Both the position numbers and the translations under genes were made by a program. 64,000 bases of DNA from positions 1,736,001 through 1,800,000 of the forward strand of contig NZ_CP025781.1 of assembly GCF_004194535.1 (NCBI RefSeq), written 5' to 3'. Shown here piece after piece: positions 27,419 through 36,165 of the stretch. The first letter of the stretch is position 1. Each line of letters opens with the position of its first letter. A model generated the notes under the pieces. That model was given only the letters and a program-made list of their open reading frames with translations. It was not told the DNA's origin and did no database searches. The stretch comes from Iodobacter fluviatilis. GTDB taxonomy: Bacteria > Pseudomonadota > Gammaproteobacteria > Burkholderiales > Chitinibacteraceae.

Positions 27419-28093
27419 ATGCTCAACTCACATCGTTTTTTAGATAGCGAAATCGAAAGTCTGACTCGGCTAATGAGCCAGCGGCGGGATATTCGTCAGT
27501 TTAAAACTGGGCCGCTGCCAGAAGGGCTGATGCCGCGCTTAATTGAAGCGGCACAAATGGCTCCTTCGGTGGGCTTTATGCAGCCATGGCGCTTTCTGCA
27601 TATCACCGACGACGCATTGCGTGGGCAGGTACACGCCTTGGTCGATGCCGAGCGTGAGCGTACCTCGGCGGCGCTGCCTAGCCGCCAGCAAGAATTTATG
27701 AAGCTCAAAGTAGATGGCTTGGCAGAATGCGCCGAGGTATTGGTGGTGGCGTTAATGGATGGGCGTGAGAAACATATCTTTGGCCGCCGCACCCTGCCCG
27801 AAATGGATTTAGCCTCAGCATCCTGCGCCATTCAGAATATGTGGCTACTGGCGCGTGCCGAAGGCATAGGGATGGGCTGGGTATCGATCTTTGAGCCTAG
27901 CGATCTCGCCAAGTTATTAAAGATGCCAGAGGGCGCAAAGCCGATTGCCATTCTTTGCCTAGGGCAAGTCGAAACCTTCCCCGAAAAACCCACGCTAGAG
28001 CGCTTAGGCTGGGGCAGCCGCTTGGAGCAGGAGCAAATCTTCTTTGAAAATAGCTGGCCGGAAGGGGATCACAGCACGCCGATTAGCTATTAG
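27419..28093 (+). CDS. bluB: 5,6-dimethylbenzimidazole synthase BluB
   Basis: BluB fragments reduced FMN with oxygen to give 5,6-dimethylbenzimidazole, the lower ligand of vitamin B12. The 224-residue protein has the nitroreductase-like fold with BluB hallmarks: RRDIRQFKTGPLP near residue 21, APSVGFMQPWRF near 46, and a C-terminal GWGSRLEQEQIFFENSW. The ATG at 27419 starts MLNSHRFLDS. An in-frame GTG at 27383 would add 12 unlikely residues. It lies 214 bases after metH, the main B12 user in the window, which suggests a functional link even if not one transcript. Confidence 0.9.
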   Translation: MLNSHRFLDSEIESLTRLMSQRRDIRQFKTGPLPEGLMPRLIEAAQMAPSVGFMQPWRFLHITDDALRGQVHALVDAERERTSAALPSRQQEFMKLKVDGLAECAEVLVVALMDGREKHIFGRRTLPEMDLASASCAIQNMWLLARAEGIGMGWVSIFEPSDLAKLLKMPEGAKPIAILCLGQVETFPEKPTLERLGWGSRLEQEQIFFENSWPEGDHSTPISY

Positions 28094-28144
28094 GCTTTGT
28101 TTGAAGATGTTCCACATTACAGAACAGCAAGAAGCCAGCAGTAC

Positions 28145-28178
28145 GGCTGGATCCCCGACAAGTACACTCGGGGATGAC
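28145..28178. repeat. GCTGGATCCCCGA..TCGGGGATGAC palindromic repeat
   Basis: The inverted arms GGATCCCCGA and TCGGGGATGAC form a hairpin just after bluB. The same repeat type recurs in fuller form at 56822-56899. Confidence 0.55.
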
Positions 28179-28210
28179 GCTTCAAACCTCAAAGTAACTC
28201 ATATTTAGGC

Positions 28211-28245
28211 ATAAAAAAAGCCGCTTTTCAGCGGCTATTTTTATG
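28211..28245 (-). terminator. Terminator downstream of tRNA-Gln
   Basis: An AGCCGCT/AGCGGCT stem with loop TTTC has T-tracts on both strands. It sits 5 bases after the 3' end of the tRNA gene and could also stop transcription from bluB. Confidence 0.8.
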
Positions 28246-28249
28246 CTCT

Positions 28250-28326
28250 TGGCAGGGGAAGAAGGATTCGAACCTTCGCATGTCGGAATCAAAATCCGAT
28301 GCCTTAACCAACTTGGCGACTCCCCT
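28250..28326 (-). tRNA. tRNA-Gln (UUG)
   Basis: The minus strand folds as a cloverleaf: acceptor AGGGGAG pairs with TTCCCCT, the anticodon loop is TTTTGAT (anticodon TTG), the T-loop is GGTTCGAATCC, and the CCA end is encoded. This reads glutamine CAA/CAG codons. It is the only RNA gene I can see in the window. Confidence 0.95.
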
Positions 28327-28371
28327 AAAGAGAGCGGCATAGTACATGAAGGATTTCTATTTGGGAAGGGG

Positions 28372-29400
28372 TAAACCACAATTTGTAAGCACGAAGTAGA
28401 AAAACCTTGCTGCTTACGCATTTTAGCCTGTGCTAACTCATCATATTCAGTCATTTTTAGCCCTAAATGCACAATAACGTACTTTGGCATAGCCAAAGCG
28501 AATCTTTAAATCGCGAAATACATGTTCAACTTTCGCACGGCGGCTCGCTAATTCATGCTCAACATTAAGCAGTAAATCAATCAATGGACGCGCAGTGATG
28601 CCTGGTGTGTGTTTTATTTTTTTTAATTGTCCGGGCCGTTTAGCAATGGCAAACTGTTTTAGTTGTGTTGCTTGAATTTCTTCTCGTTTATCAATACCAA
28701 GATAGCCTGCATCACCCTGTAAACAGGTTTCTTCGCCTTGCAATAAATGAACCACTTCATTGATATCCGACACATTTCCAGACGTAAATACAATAGAATG
28801 GGTGAGCCCAGTTTCACTATCAACGCCAATATGAACTTTGCCACCAAAGTGCCACATATTGCCTTTTTTACTGGAGTGCATATCAGGATCGCGCGCACTG
28901 AGCTTGTTTTTTGTAGGTGTAGGCGCAGTAATTAAACTGGCATCAACAATGGTCCCCGTCTTTAAAAACAACCCTCTTGCCGATAAGGTTTCATTGATTT
29001 TTACAAATAAAGCGGCAGCCAATTCGTGCTTTTCTAGTAGATGGCTAAATCGCAAAATGGTGGTTTCATCTGGAACTTCATCCAGTCCAATTCCTGCAAA
29101 ATGGCGCAGCGAATCGACTTCATAAAGCGCATCTCCCATTCCAGGGTCGGAATAATTATAAACAATTTGCGCAATATGAATTTTCAACATAACAGCAAGG
29201 CTAATGGATTGGCGACCTTTGCCATTCATTTTTTGGTAGTGGGGATGAGTTAATTCGAGCAATTCATTCCAAGGAAGAAGTTGATCTAAGTGATTTAAAA
29301 ATCGCTCACGGCGGGTTTGTTTTTTCTTTAAGCTCTGCATCTGAAAAACTCATCTGACCAGATTTTTTCATCACGATCCTTCGTTTTAAGCTGTGGTTAT
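28372..29400. mobile_element. IS5-family (IS5 group) insertion sequence
   Basis: Imperfect inverted repeats sharing AACCACA...TT..AA..CGAAG lie near 28372-28396 and 29377-29400 around a transposase gene. The ends are approximate, and I cannot identify a target duplication. The element sits 45 bases upstream of the tRNA-Gln gene. Confidence 0.6.
28447..29340 (-). CDS. IS5-group transposase, probably frame-disrupted
   Basis: The 297-residue frame matches IS5-group DDE transposases: QTRRERFLNHLDQLLPW, DALYEVDSLRHFAGI, DETTILRFSHLLE, GTIVDASLITAPTPTKNK (first D), KKGNMWHFGGKVHIGVD, LQGDAGYLG (second D) and VEHVFRDLK (E). Family members normally start about 12 residues earlier. Here the expected beginning (MKKSGQMSFSDAEL) lies directly upstream in another frame, with the shift at an A-rich run near 29330. 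The C-terminus also stops about 25 residues short. It is probably a frameshifted copy, unless frameshifting is programmed. Confidence 0.75.
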   Translation of the reverse strand: MQSLKKKQTRRERFLNHLDQLLPWNELLELTHPHYQKMNGKGRQSISLAVMLKIHIAQIVYNYSDPGMGDALYEVDSLRHFAGIGLDEVPDETTILRFSHLLEKHELAAALFVKINETLSARGLFLKTGTIVDASLITAPTPTKNKLSARDPDMHSSKKGNMWHFGGKVHIGVDSETGLTHSIVFTSGNVSDINEVVHLLQGEETCLQGDAGYLGIDKREEIQATQLKQFAIAKRPGQLKKIKHTPGITARPLIDLLLNVEHELASRRAKVEHVFRDLKIRFGYAKVRYCAFRAKND

Positions 29401-29548
29401 TATAGGCGCTGGATTAAAGCAGAGGTTCCTTAAGGCATTTAATTGATATTCCAGAGCAAATCGAAATTCAATTAAAAGACGTGGTCCTTGCAAAACCCAG
29501 CGTAGATCGATACTTGGGGTAAAATCACCTTTTGCCTGCTTGACGATC

Positions 29549-29893
29549 ATGACGCCGCTGCCTTCGCCCTGTATTAGCCAATGTAAATTAGATGCCGAAC
29601 AAAACTGTATTGGCTGCCGCCGCAGCTTGGATGAAATTCGCCTCTGGCCTAAGGCCAGCGAAGCCGAGAAAAAACAAATCTGGCAACGGCTGCTTGCCTT
29701 ACCCATGCTTGAAAAACGTAAGCAATGCCAAAACTGCCGCACAGAATTTAGCTGTGGCAGCGGCGGCAAGCAAGGCTGTTGGTGCATGGATTTCCCTCCG
29801 GTTTTATCCATCACCACTGCCACGGGCGATTGTTATTGCCCAAGCTGCCTTACTGCGGTGATTGCAGAGCGTGAGCTCGCTCAGAGCAAATAA
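29549..29893 (+). CDS. DUF1289 plus cysteine-rich CWC domain protein
   Basis: This 114-residue protein has an N-terminal DUF1289 motif (SPCISQCKLDAEQNCIGCRRSLDEI, four cysteines, residues 6-30). A cysteine-rich CWC-type segment follows (CQNCRTEFSCGSGGKQGCWCMDFP, near 60-84) with a final CYCPSC pair. Both parts are likely metal-binding, with zinc or iron-sulfur possible. The function is unknown. The ATG at 29549 begins MTPLPSPC. Its 3' end overlaps the convergent phosphopantetheinyl transferase gene by 13 bases. Confidence 0.75.
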   Translation: MTPLPSPCISQCKLDAEQNCIGCRRSLDEIRLWPKASEAEKKQIWQRLLALPMLEKRKQCQNCRTEFSCGSGGKQGCWCMDFPPVLSITTATGDCYCPSCLTAVIAERELAQSK

Positions 29894-30537
29894 TCCAGCA
29901 CCTGCAGCTCATCAGAACAATAGCGACAGCGGCTGGCGACGGCGGCCAATTTACCTTGGCCTGCATCTAAATCATATAAATGCCATAGTGCACTTTGCCC
30001 TTCACAAGCCGTTATCGCCCGCATCCGCTGCGCCTGCCCTAGCGGCAGCACCACTTGCGACATCGGCAAGCTTAATCCACGGCCCAAAGCCTTCAGCACC
30101 GCCTCTTTACGCACCCACAGCCTAAGCGCTTGCTCAGGGCTTAAAGGCTGCTGCATCCGCTTTAGCTCAGCTGGGCTCCAGCATTGGCTAAACCAGCTCA
30201 CATCGCAGTCTTTACTATTTAACTCAATATCCACGCCTAGCGGCACATTGGGCTGCAATGCAATCAGTGCATAGCCTTGACTGTGGCTGAGAGAAAACTG
30301 CGGGCCTTGCCGCAGCCAAGGCTTGCCCCAAGGATTTTGCTGATATTGGATATCGCTTGGCGAGCACGCCAGCTCGCTGGCTAAGATGCCGCGTAAAGCC
30401 GTATGTGCTGCAGCATAACGATGTGCATCTTTACGCAAACGCTGCCAGCGATTGGTTTCTTCTTGATCTAGCCAAGCCAAACGGCTGGGGTGAAGATGAG
30501 CCGGATCATCCAGCTGCACTCGCCAAACTTTTAACAT
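29881..30537 (-). CDS. Sfp/EntD-like 4'-phosphopantetheinyl transferase
   Basis: It attaches the phosphopantetheine arm of CoA to carrier domains, here presumably the EntB aryl carrier domain and the NRPS thiolation domain. The 218-residue protein has the Sfp-type motifs: NPWGKPWL near 68, FSLSHSQGYALIAL near 81, LGVDIE near 114 (metal ligands) and WVRKEAVLKALG near 161. It is the last gene of the siderophore operon, 6 bases after entA. By length and motifs it is Sfp-like rather than a classic EntD. Confidence 0.92.
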   Translation of the reverse strand: MLKVWRVQLDDPAHLHPSRLAWLDQEETNRWQRLRKDAHRYAAAHTALRGILASELACSPSDIQYQQNPWGKPWLRQGPQFSLSHSQGYALIALQPNVPLGVDIELNSKDCDVSWFSQCWSPAELKRMQQPLSPEQALRLWVRKEAVLKALGRGLSLPMSQVVLPLGQAQRMRAITACEGQSALWHLYDLDAGQGKLAAVASRCRYCSDELQVLDYLL

Positions 30538-30543
30538 GCGCTT

Positions 30544-31329
30544 TTAAACTCCGAGTGTAGCGCCACCGTCTACGCATAAATTATGCATCGTGATTTGGCG
30601 GGCAGCAGCTGATAGCAAAAACAATACCGGCGCTACAATATCATCAACATCGGCAATTCGGCCTAGCGGAATCCCCGTGCGATAGCCTGCTAAAGAGCCT
30701 GCAATTACTTTTTGCTTATCGCTATCATCTTGCCAAAGCTGGCGCTGCATCGCCGTATCGGTGGAGCCTGGCGACACAATATTGCAGCGTATGCCATATT
30801 CTGCCAGCTCCAGAGCTAAGCACTTACTAAAGTGATTTAGCGCGGCTTTAGAAGCAGCGTAGGCAGCCATTTGCAAACGCGGCACTTCAGCGGCATTAGA
30901 GCCCACCGTGACGATCGCGCCACGCTTGCGTGGGATCATCCTTTTGGCCACGGCTCTGGCTAAATAAAACGGCCCATGCGTATTGATGGCAAAGGTGCTT
31001 TCCCAATCTTCATCGCTTAAATCGCAAATACTGCCCATACGCAAAACACCTGCGGCGTTCACCAGATAATCAATCGGCCCCAGCTCCGCCTCAATCTGCT
31101 CCACCACCGCCGCAAGTTGGCTGCTACTACGCATATCCACAGCGTATGGCTGAACCTGTAGACCGGCAGCTTGGTATTCCAGCGCTAAAGCGGCTAGCTT
31201 TGCTTGCTGAATATCCAACGCGGCCACCACCGCCCCTTGCTCGCTTAAGCTTTTAACAATCGCAGCCCCAATACCCTGTGCTGCCCCAGTAACGATGGCA
31301 ACCTTGCCGCGAAATTCCTGATTTTGCAT
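30544..31329 (-). CDS. entA: 2,3-dihydro-2,3-dihydroxybenzoate dehydrogenase
   Basis: EntA oxidises 2,3-dihydro-2,3-dihydroxybenzoate to 2,3-dihydroxybenzoate with NAD+. This 261-residue short-chain dehydrogenase has the nucleotide motif TGAAQGIGAA near residue 15, NAAGVL near 88, a catalytic serine in VGSNAAEVPR and YAASKAALNHF with the Tyr-Lys pair. It ends NLCVDGGATLGV, as EntA proteins do. It lies 5 bases after the NRPS gene and 6 before the phosphopantetheinyl transferase, so these genes are surely co-transcribed. Confidence 0.93.
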   Translation of the reverse strand: MQNQEFRGKVAIVTGAAQGIGAAIVKSLSEQGAVVAALDIQQAKLAALALEYQAAGLQVQPYAVDMRSSSQLAAVVEQIEAELGPIDYLVNAAGVLRMGSICDLSDEDWESTFAINTHGPFYLARAVAKRMIPRKRGAIVTVGSNAAEVPRLQMAAYAASKAALNHFSKCLALELAEYGIRCNIVSPGSTDTAMQRQLWQDDSDKQKVIAGSLAGYRTGIPLGRIADVDDIVAPVLFLLSAAARQITMHNLCVDGGATLGV

Positions 31330-31334
31330 AAAGC

Positions 31335-34300
31335 TTATTCCTTGTTGCTTATGGAAGATTGCAGCCGCTTGGCTAACTCCCTGCCGATAACAGCAATGGG
31401 TGCAGGATCACTCATGCCAAAGTGATTGCAATCGATATCTACACAATCAAACTGGCCCTGCACATAGGGATGCCAAGAGGCTGGCTGCGGGGCATCGTCT
31501 GGATTTTGCCCAGCATGAAACAGCAGCAAATCACCGCGATAGCTGGATGTTTGGCTGCGGCGAAATAGCTGCATGCCATGCAAAGCAGACTCTGCCAAAC
31601 GCTCTAATGCGCTGCGCCCTAAAGTAGCGAGGGGGCTGCCAGGGCGGAGCAAACGTTGATAAATAGCCTCTTGGCTCAGCGATAAGCCTTGGCTATCGGC
31701 ATCCACTTCACCATTCACACTCAGCACCGTGACTAAAGCATCGTGCATGGTGGGTAAAGGCCGCTGCTGCCAAGCGGCAACAGGGTAACTATCCATCAGG
31801 GCCAATAGCTCTACTTGCTCACCTGCTGCTTGTAATTGCACCGCCATGGCTTGTGCCAATCCACCACCTAAAGACCATCCCAAAAGACGATAAGGGCCGG
31901 TGGCTTGTTGTTGGCGAACCCGCTGCACGTATTCACTCACCATGGCATCAAAGCTGCTGGGCAGACTGGTTTCAATGCCGGTGGCTTGCAAGCCGTAAAT
32001 AGCGCTATCCGGCAAATAGCGCGCTAATCCCAGATAGCACCAAGACAACCCTTCGGCTGGATGTAGGCAAAACAGCGCAGGTAGGCTGCCGCGCTGAATC
32101 GTCAGCAAAGGGGAAAAAGCGTGATCCTCCGCCGCAGCCGGAGGGCGATGTGCCGCAGGCGCGTTCAAGGCTTTGGCCAAGGCGTGCACGGTATTATGGT
32201 TAAACAAGGCAGAGACGGTGATATCGCGCTGTAACTCACGCCCCAGCTGGCCTGCTACCTGAATCGCTTGCAGCGATTTACCACCCAACTCAAAAAAATT
32301 GCTATGGATATTGGCAGGCATTACCCCTAGCACCTGATACCACACTTGCATGATTTTTTGTTCCAGCAAGCTAGCCTCAGGCATCAGCGGCGCGGCGCGC
32401 TCGCTAAGCAGGCAGGCGAGTTGCTTGCGATCGATTTTGCCATTTACATTACGCGGTAAGTGATCCACAAAAAACCAATGATCTGGGATGGCGGCCATAG
32501 GCAAAATATCCACCAATTGGCTGTGTAGCTCTGCCTGCAAGCCATCATGCGTAACCGTTGCAACAAGATATGCAGCTAAACCACCACGCTCTACCCCCAC
32601 CACCGCCACTTCGCGTATTGCTGGGTGGCTAAGGATGGCGTTTTCAATGTCAGCCGGATCAATACGCAAGCCGCTTATTTTTAACTCATGATCGAGCCGC
32701 CCCAAGAAATAGAGTTGGCCATTTTGTAAGCAAGCCCTATCCCCCGTACGGTAAGCACGCAGCTGGCCCAGCAAGCTATTTAATTGAATAAAGCGACTCG
32801 CACTCAACGCTTGCTGATTGCTATAACCCAGCGCCAAGGCATCGCCACAAATTAATAACTCGCCAGGCTGGCCTGCTGCCACAGGGTATAAAGACTCATC
32901 CACGATTACCACTGTCACCCCTGCACGCGGCAAGCCAATAGGCAGACGATCGCTCCCATCCCATACCGCAGCCTGGCCACTCAGCACGGCACTGGTTGCG
33001 ATAATCGAGGCCTCAGTAGGGCCATAACTATTGAGCAAAACACTCTCGGTGAGCAAGGCTTGCCAACGGCCTGCCCGCTCCGGCTGCGCAGCTTCACCAC
33101 CAATAATGGTTAGCCTTAGCCCCGCTAGCTGAGCCGCCATTGGCGCGGTCAGGGCATGGGCTAATTCATGCCAAAAAGCAGTCGGTAAATCGAGTACGCT
33201 GATTTGCAGCTGCTCAATATTGCTCACAAAAGTGGCCATGGAATCCAGCATGGCCTCATTACGCAGCACTAAAGTTGCGCCGTAGCAAAGGGCGAGGAAA
33301 ATCTCTTCAATACTTGCATCAAAATGCAGAGGGGCAAATTGCAAGATGCGCTCGTTGGCGCTGATTTGATAAAGCTGGCCAGCGCTGGCCACAAAATGCG
33401 CCAATGCACCATGCCCAAGCAATACGCCATTCGGCTTGCCGGTCGAGCCCGAGGTATAGAGCAAATAAGCCGGCTGCTCTGCCTGCATTAGGCAAGGCGG
33501 CGGCAGGTTTACTGGAGAATCGCTAGGCAAATCCAAATACAAGACGGCGTGCTTGCCTACCTTATCTGCCCAGCACTGCAAGCTTAGGATAAGCCGTGGT
33601 TTGGCATCATCCAGCACCATCGTCAAACGGCTGCTTGGCCCTTGTGGATCGAGCGGCACATAGCAAGCCCCAGCCCATAAGGTCGCCAGAATCGCAATAA
33701 TGGCTTGCGGGCTGCGCGGCAGCAAAATCACCACTCGCTCTTCTGCTTGCAAACCCTCTAGCTGCAAGCGCGCCGCCAGCGTTTGCACTTTGGCCAGCAA
33801 TTGCTGATAGCTGATCTGCACGCCTTCATGCTCTAGCGCAATCGCCTGTGGCCTACTGATCGCTTGATCCATGATGCGTTGCATCACTGGGCTAGCCGCT
33901 TGTTCCAAAACGGGGCCATGCAGCACCGATAAAGGTGGCAAATCTTGCAGCAAGGAGGCCATGCCACTTTGTGCCGGATGCGCCGCTAGGCTAAATAGCC
34001 ACTGCTGTAAATCTTCATGCAATTGGGCCAGCTTGGCCGCTGGATAGGCATTCGGGTTCGCCTCCAAGCTCAGCCGCCATTGAGCATTGAGCACCGAAAC
34101 GCTGATATTTAAATCTTTAACCGGCCCCGCGCTAATAGGATGAATCAGGCTAGTTAAGCCAGCAAATGGCGCGTGCCGATCGAAAGGCATCAGATTTACA
34201 GCCTGGTTAAATAGATGCTTTTGCACATCCATCAGCCCTAAATCTTGGCGAATCCAGCCATAGCGATAAGCTAAATGCGGACGAATGGCCCGCATGCTAT

Positions 34301-35240
34301 CGGCAACTTGCTTACTCAGCGTTTGCATATCTTGGTCTGGATCGATAGAAATGCTAAACGGCACAATATTCATCGCCATGCACGGCACGCCCAAAGCTGG
34401 CGTACCTAAGCGATTCATCACTGGTAAGCCAAAAGTGAGCTGCCGCTGTCCAGATTGCTTAGCTAACCAGCAGCCAATCGCCGCCAGCATCCAGCTTCCC
34501 CAATCTTGCCCACACTGGCCTGCCGCCAGCTCAAACACGCCAATCTGAGCAGGGCTTAGGAGTTGGCTGTGGCGAATCACTTCATCAGAAAACTCTTGAG
34601 CGGCAGCCAGCGTAGAGGCGCTGGGCGCATGGGCTAAATGCTGCAGCCAAAACTGCTTGCTGGTTTGAAACTTATCGGCTTTTTGATAGTTTTGCTCTGC
34701 CAAGATAATTTTATCTAGCGACCAATCCGCCAGCGCGGGCAATGGCTGGTTTTGTATACGAGCGCTATAACGTGCGGCCACGGCCTGAACCAATAGGCTA
34801 TAGCCAAAGCCATCCAAGGCAATATGATGCACTTGCAAATACCATAGATGCTGCTGATCTGCTGTTTGCAATAAGGCTGTTTGATAAAGCGGATCACACG
34901 TTGGATTGCAGAGCGTGGCTAAGGAGCGCTGCATCCATTGCTGCGCTGCAGCCTGTGGATTGGGCTGATCGCGTAAATCATAAACCTGCAGCGGTGCCTC
35001 ACTCGGCATTTGTGGCAGCTGCCAGAGCTGCTCGCCCTCTAATTGAAACCGCATATGCAGCGATTTAGCGTTGTTTAACACCTCAATTACGCTCTGGCTA
35101 AAGGCGCTAACATCTAGCTCACCATTTAGTTCTATGGCTTCGGCCGTTAGGTAAGCGGGGCTATCTGGCACCATTTGCTGCCCCATCCATATTCCATACT
35201 GGGCAGCACTAAGCGGCAAACGGGGGGAGATTTGATTCAT
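31335..35240 (-). CDS. One-module siderophore NRPS (C-A-T-TE), EntF-like layout
   Basis: The 1301-residue protein has a condensation domain (HHIALDG at 138-144), an adenylation domain (YTSGSTGKPNG near 592, NSYGPTE near 735), a thiolation domain (FELGGKSLQ, serine near 985) and a thioesterase (GWSLGGG near 1121, histidine in HFGMSDP near 1271). Layout and length are like EntF. Aligning the A domain with GrsA by eye gives the pocket D-A-E-D-I-G-S-I-I-K. EntF has DVWHFSLVDK for serine, and the bacitracin lysine module has DAESIGSVAK. A cationic amino acid is therefore inferred. I chose the ATG at 35240, with AGGA six bases upstream. The product should be a dihydroxybenzoyl-amino acid siderophore. 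Confidence 0.93.
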   Translation of the reverse strand: MNQISPRLPLSAAQYGIWMGQQMVPDSPAYLTAEAIELNGELDVSAFSQSVIEVLNNAKSLHMRFQLEGEQLWQLPQMPSEAPLQVYDLRDQPNPQAAAQQWMQRSLATLCNPTCDPLYQTALLQTADQQHLWYLQVHHIALDGFGYSLLVQAVAARYSARIQNQPLPALADWSLDKIILAEQNYQKADKFQTSKQFWLQHLAHAPSASTLAAAQEFSDEVIRHSQLLSPAQIGVFELAAGQCGQDWGSWMLAAIGCWLAKQSGQRQLTFGLPVMNRLGTPALGVPCMAMNIVPFSISIDPDQDMQTLSKQVADSMRAIRPHLAYRYGWIRQDLGLMDVQKHLFNQAVNLMPFDRHAPFAGLTSLIHPISAGPVKDLNISVSVLNAQWRLSLEANPNAYPAAKLAQLHEDLQQWLFSLAAHPAQSGMASLLQDLPPLSVLHGPVLEQAASPVMQRIMDQAISRPQAIALEHEGVQISYQQLLAKVQTLAARLQLEGLQAEERVVILLPRSPQAIIAILATLWAGACYVPLDPQGPSSRLTMVLDDAKPRLILSLQCWADKVGKHAVLYLDLPSDSPVNLPPPCLMQAEQPAYLLYTSGSTGKPNGVLLGHGALAHFVASAGQLYQISANERILQFAPLHFDASIEEIFLALCYGATLVLRNEAMLDSMATFVSNIEQLQISVLDLPTAFWHELAHALTAPMAAQLAGLRLTIIGGEAAQPERAGRWQALLTESVLLNSYGPTEASIIATSAVLSGQAAVWDGSDRLPIGLPRAGVTVVIVDESLYPVAAGQPGELLICGDALALGYSNQQALSASRFIQLNSLLGQLRAYRTGDRACLQNGQLYFLGRLDHELKISGLRIDPADIENAILSHPAIREVAVVGVERGGLAAYLVATVTHDGLQAELHSQLVDILPMAAIPDHWFFVDHLPRNVNGKIDRKQLACLLSERAAPLMPEASLLEQKIMQVWYQVLGVMPANIHSNFFELGGKSLQAIQVAGQLGRELQRDITVSALFNHNTVHALAKALNAPAAHRPPAAAEDHAFSPLLTIQRGSLPALFCLHPAEGLSWCYLGLARYLPDSAIYGLQATGIETSLPSSFDAMVSEYVQRVRQQQATGPYRLLGWSLGGGLAQAMAVQLQAAGEQVELLALMDSYPVAAWQQRPLPTMHDALVTVLSVNGEVDADSQGLSLSQEAIYQRLLRPGSPLATLGRSALERLAESALHGMQLFRRSQTSSYRGDLLLFHAGQNPDDAPQPASWHPYVQGQFDCVDIDCNHFGMSDPAPIAVIGRELAKRLQSSISNKE

Positions 35241-35268
35241 GGGAGGTCCTGATAGAAAAGCGTGCAGC

Positions 35269-36156
35269 TCAGCACGCGCGACTGGCAAAGTCCACGACTC
35301 GCCGTGCGCCGTGCATCAACATATCGTAGTGATCATGCGCTGGCAGGCATTGGTACTCTGTAGCAATACCTGCTTCGTTTAAGGTTTGAGCAAAGCGCTC
35401 CGCACTATCCACCATGCGCCGCTCAGCTAATTTTTGCTGCAGCGCTGCGGCAGCATCAAAAGGAGGATCTTGCTCCTGCGCCCCCACCGTAATCATCACT
35501 TGCCAATCGGCTTGGCTAAATTGGCTTTTCAGCTGATCTAGCCTAAGCGGCAACTGGCTTAAAGTATGGTGATCGCCAAACCACAGCGAGGGGCTGGCCG
35601 CCCAATAGCGCTGAAAATGCTGGGGCGCGGTGCTTAAGGTATGCAGGGTAAACAAGCCGCCATAAGAAAATCCAAACAAGGTATGGCGGCGCGCATCCAT
35701 TGTAAAGTGCTGCGCCACTAAAGGCCGTAATTCCTGCGTGAGAAAACTCAAAAACGCGGCCGCACCGCCGTGCCTTGGTGAAAAAGCATCACCCGCGCCA
35801 GCAATCTGCGGCGTGTAATCCTGCGCTCTAGCATGCACATCAATCGGCTCACCGCTTGCATAAGCAATCGCCACAATCAATAAAGCGGCTTGCTCACCCA
35901 CCCGCGCGCGCCATTGTGGGCTTTCCTTTGCAGTCACGGGTTTGGGGCGAGCGAACTCCATAATGGGCAAACTAGCTTGGCCATCTAAGGCCCACAGCAC
36001 GGGGTAGCCCGCTGAATCTGGCGCTTGGTGCGGTAAGCCCAGCAAAATGCGATAACGCTGGCCGGTATAGGCCGAATTAATTTCAAAACTCAGGCTTCTA
36101 GATAGCGGTGCACTTTGCCAATCTGGCGGGAATGCTTGATCTGTAAACAATGGCAT
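35269..36156 (-). CDS. Siderophore esterase-type alpha/beta hydrolase (IroE/Fes-like)
   Basis: This 295-residue putative esterase (esterase D fold) has nucleophile elbow GFSYGG near residue 165, and a catalytic histidine in LPAHDHYDM near 278. Such enzymes in catecholate clusters cut ester or amide bonds of the ferric siderophore to release iron, or trim the product. No signal peptide is visible, so cytoplasmic action is likely. It lies 9 bases downstream of the DUF2218 gene and 28 before the NRPS. If the siderophore contains no serine ester, its substrate must differ from that of Fes. Confidence 0.82.
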   Translation of the reverse strand: MPLFTDQAFPPDWQSAPLSRSLSFEINSAYTGQRYRILLGLPHQAPDSAGYPVLWALDGQASLPIMEFARPKPVTAKESPQWRARVGEQAALLIVAIAYASGEPIDVHARAQDYTPQIAGAGDAFSPRHGGAAAFLSFLTQELRPLVAQHFTMDARRHTLFGFSYGGLFTLHTLSTAPQHFQRYWAASPSLWFGDHHTLSQLPLRLDQLKSQFSQADWQVMITVGAQEQDPPFDAAAALQQKLAERRMVDSAERFAQTLNEAGIATEYQCLPAHDHYDMLMHGARRVVDFASRAC

Positions 36157-36165
36157 CGATGCGTC

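Noticed and set aside
29386-29823. 145-codon minus-strand frame opposite the DUF1289 gene
   Set aside because: The plus-strand frame has the conserved DUF1289 and cysteine-rich motifs, and the antisense frame has no recognisable features.
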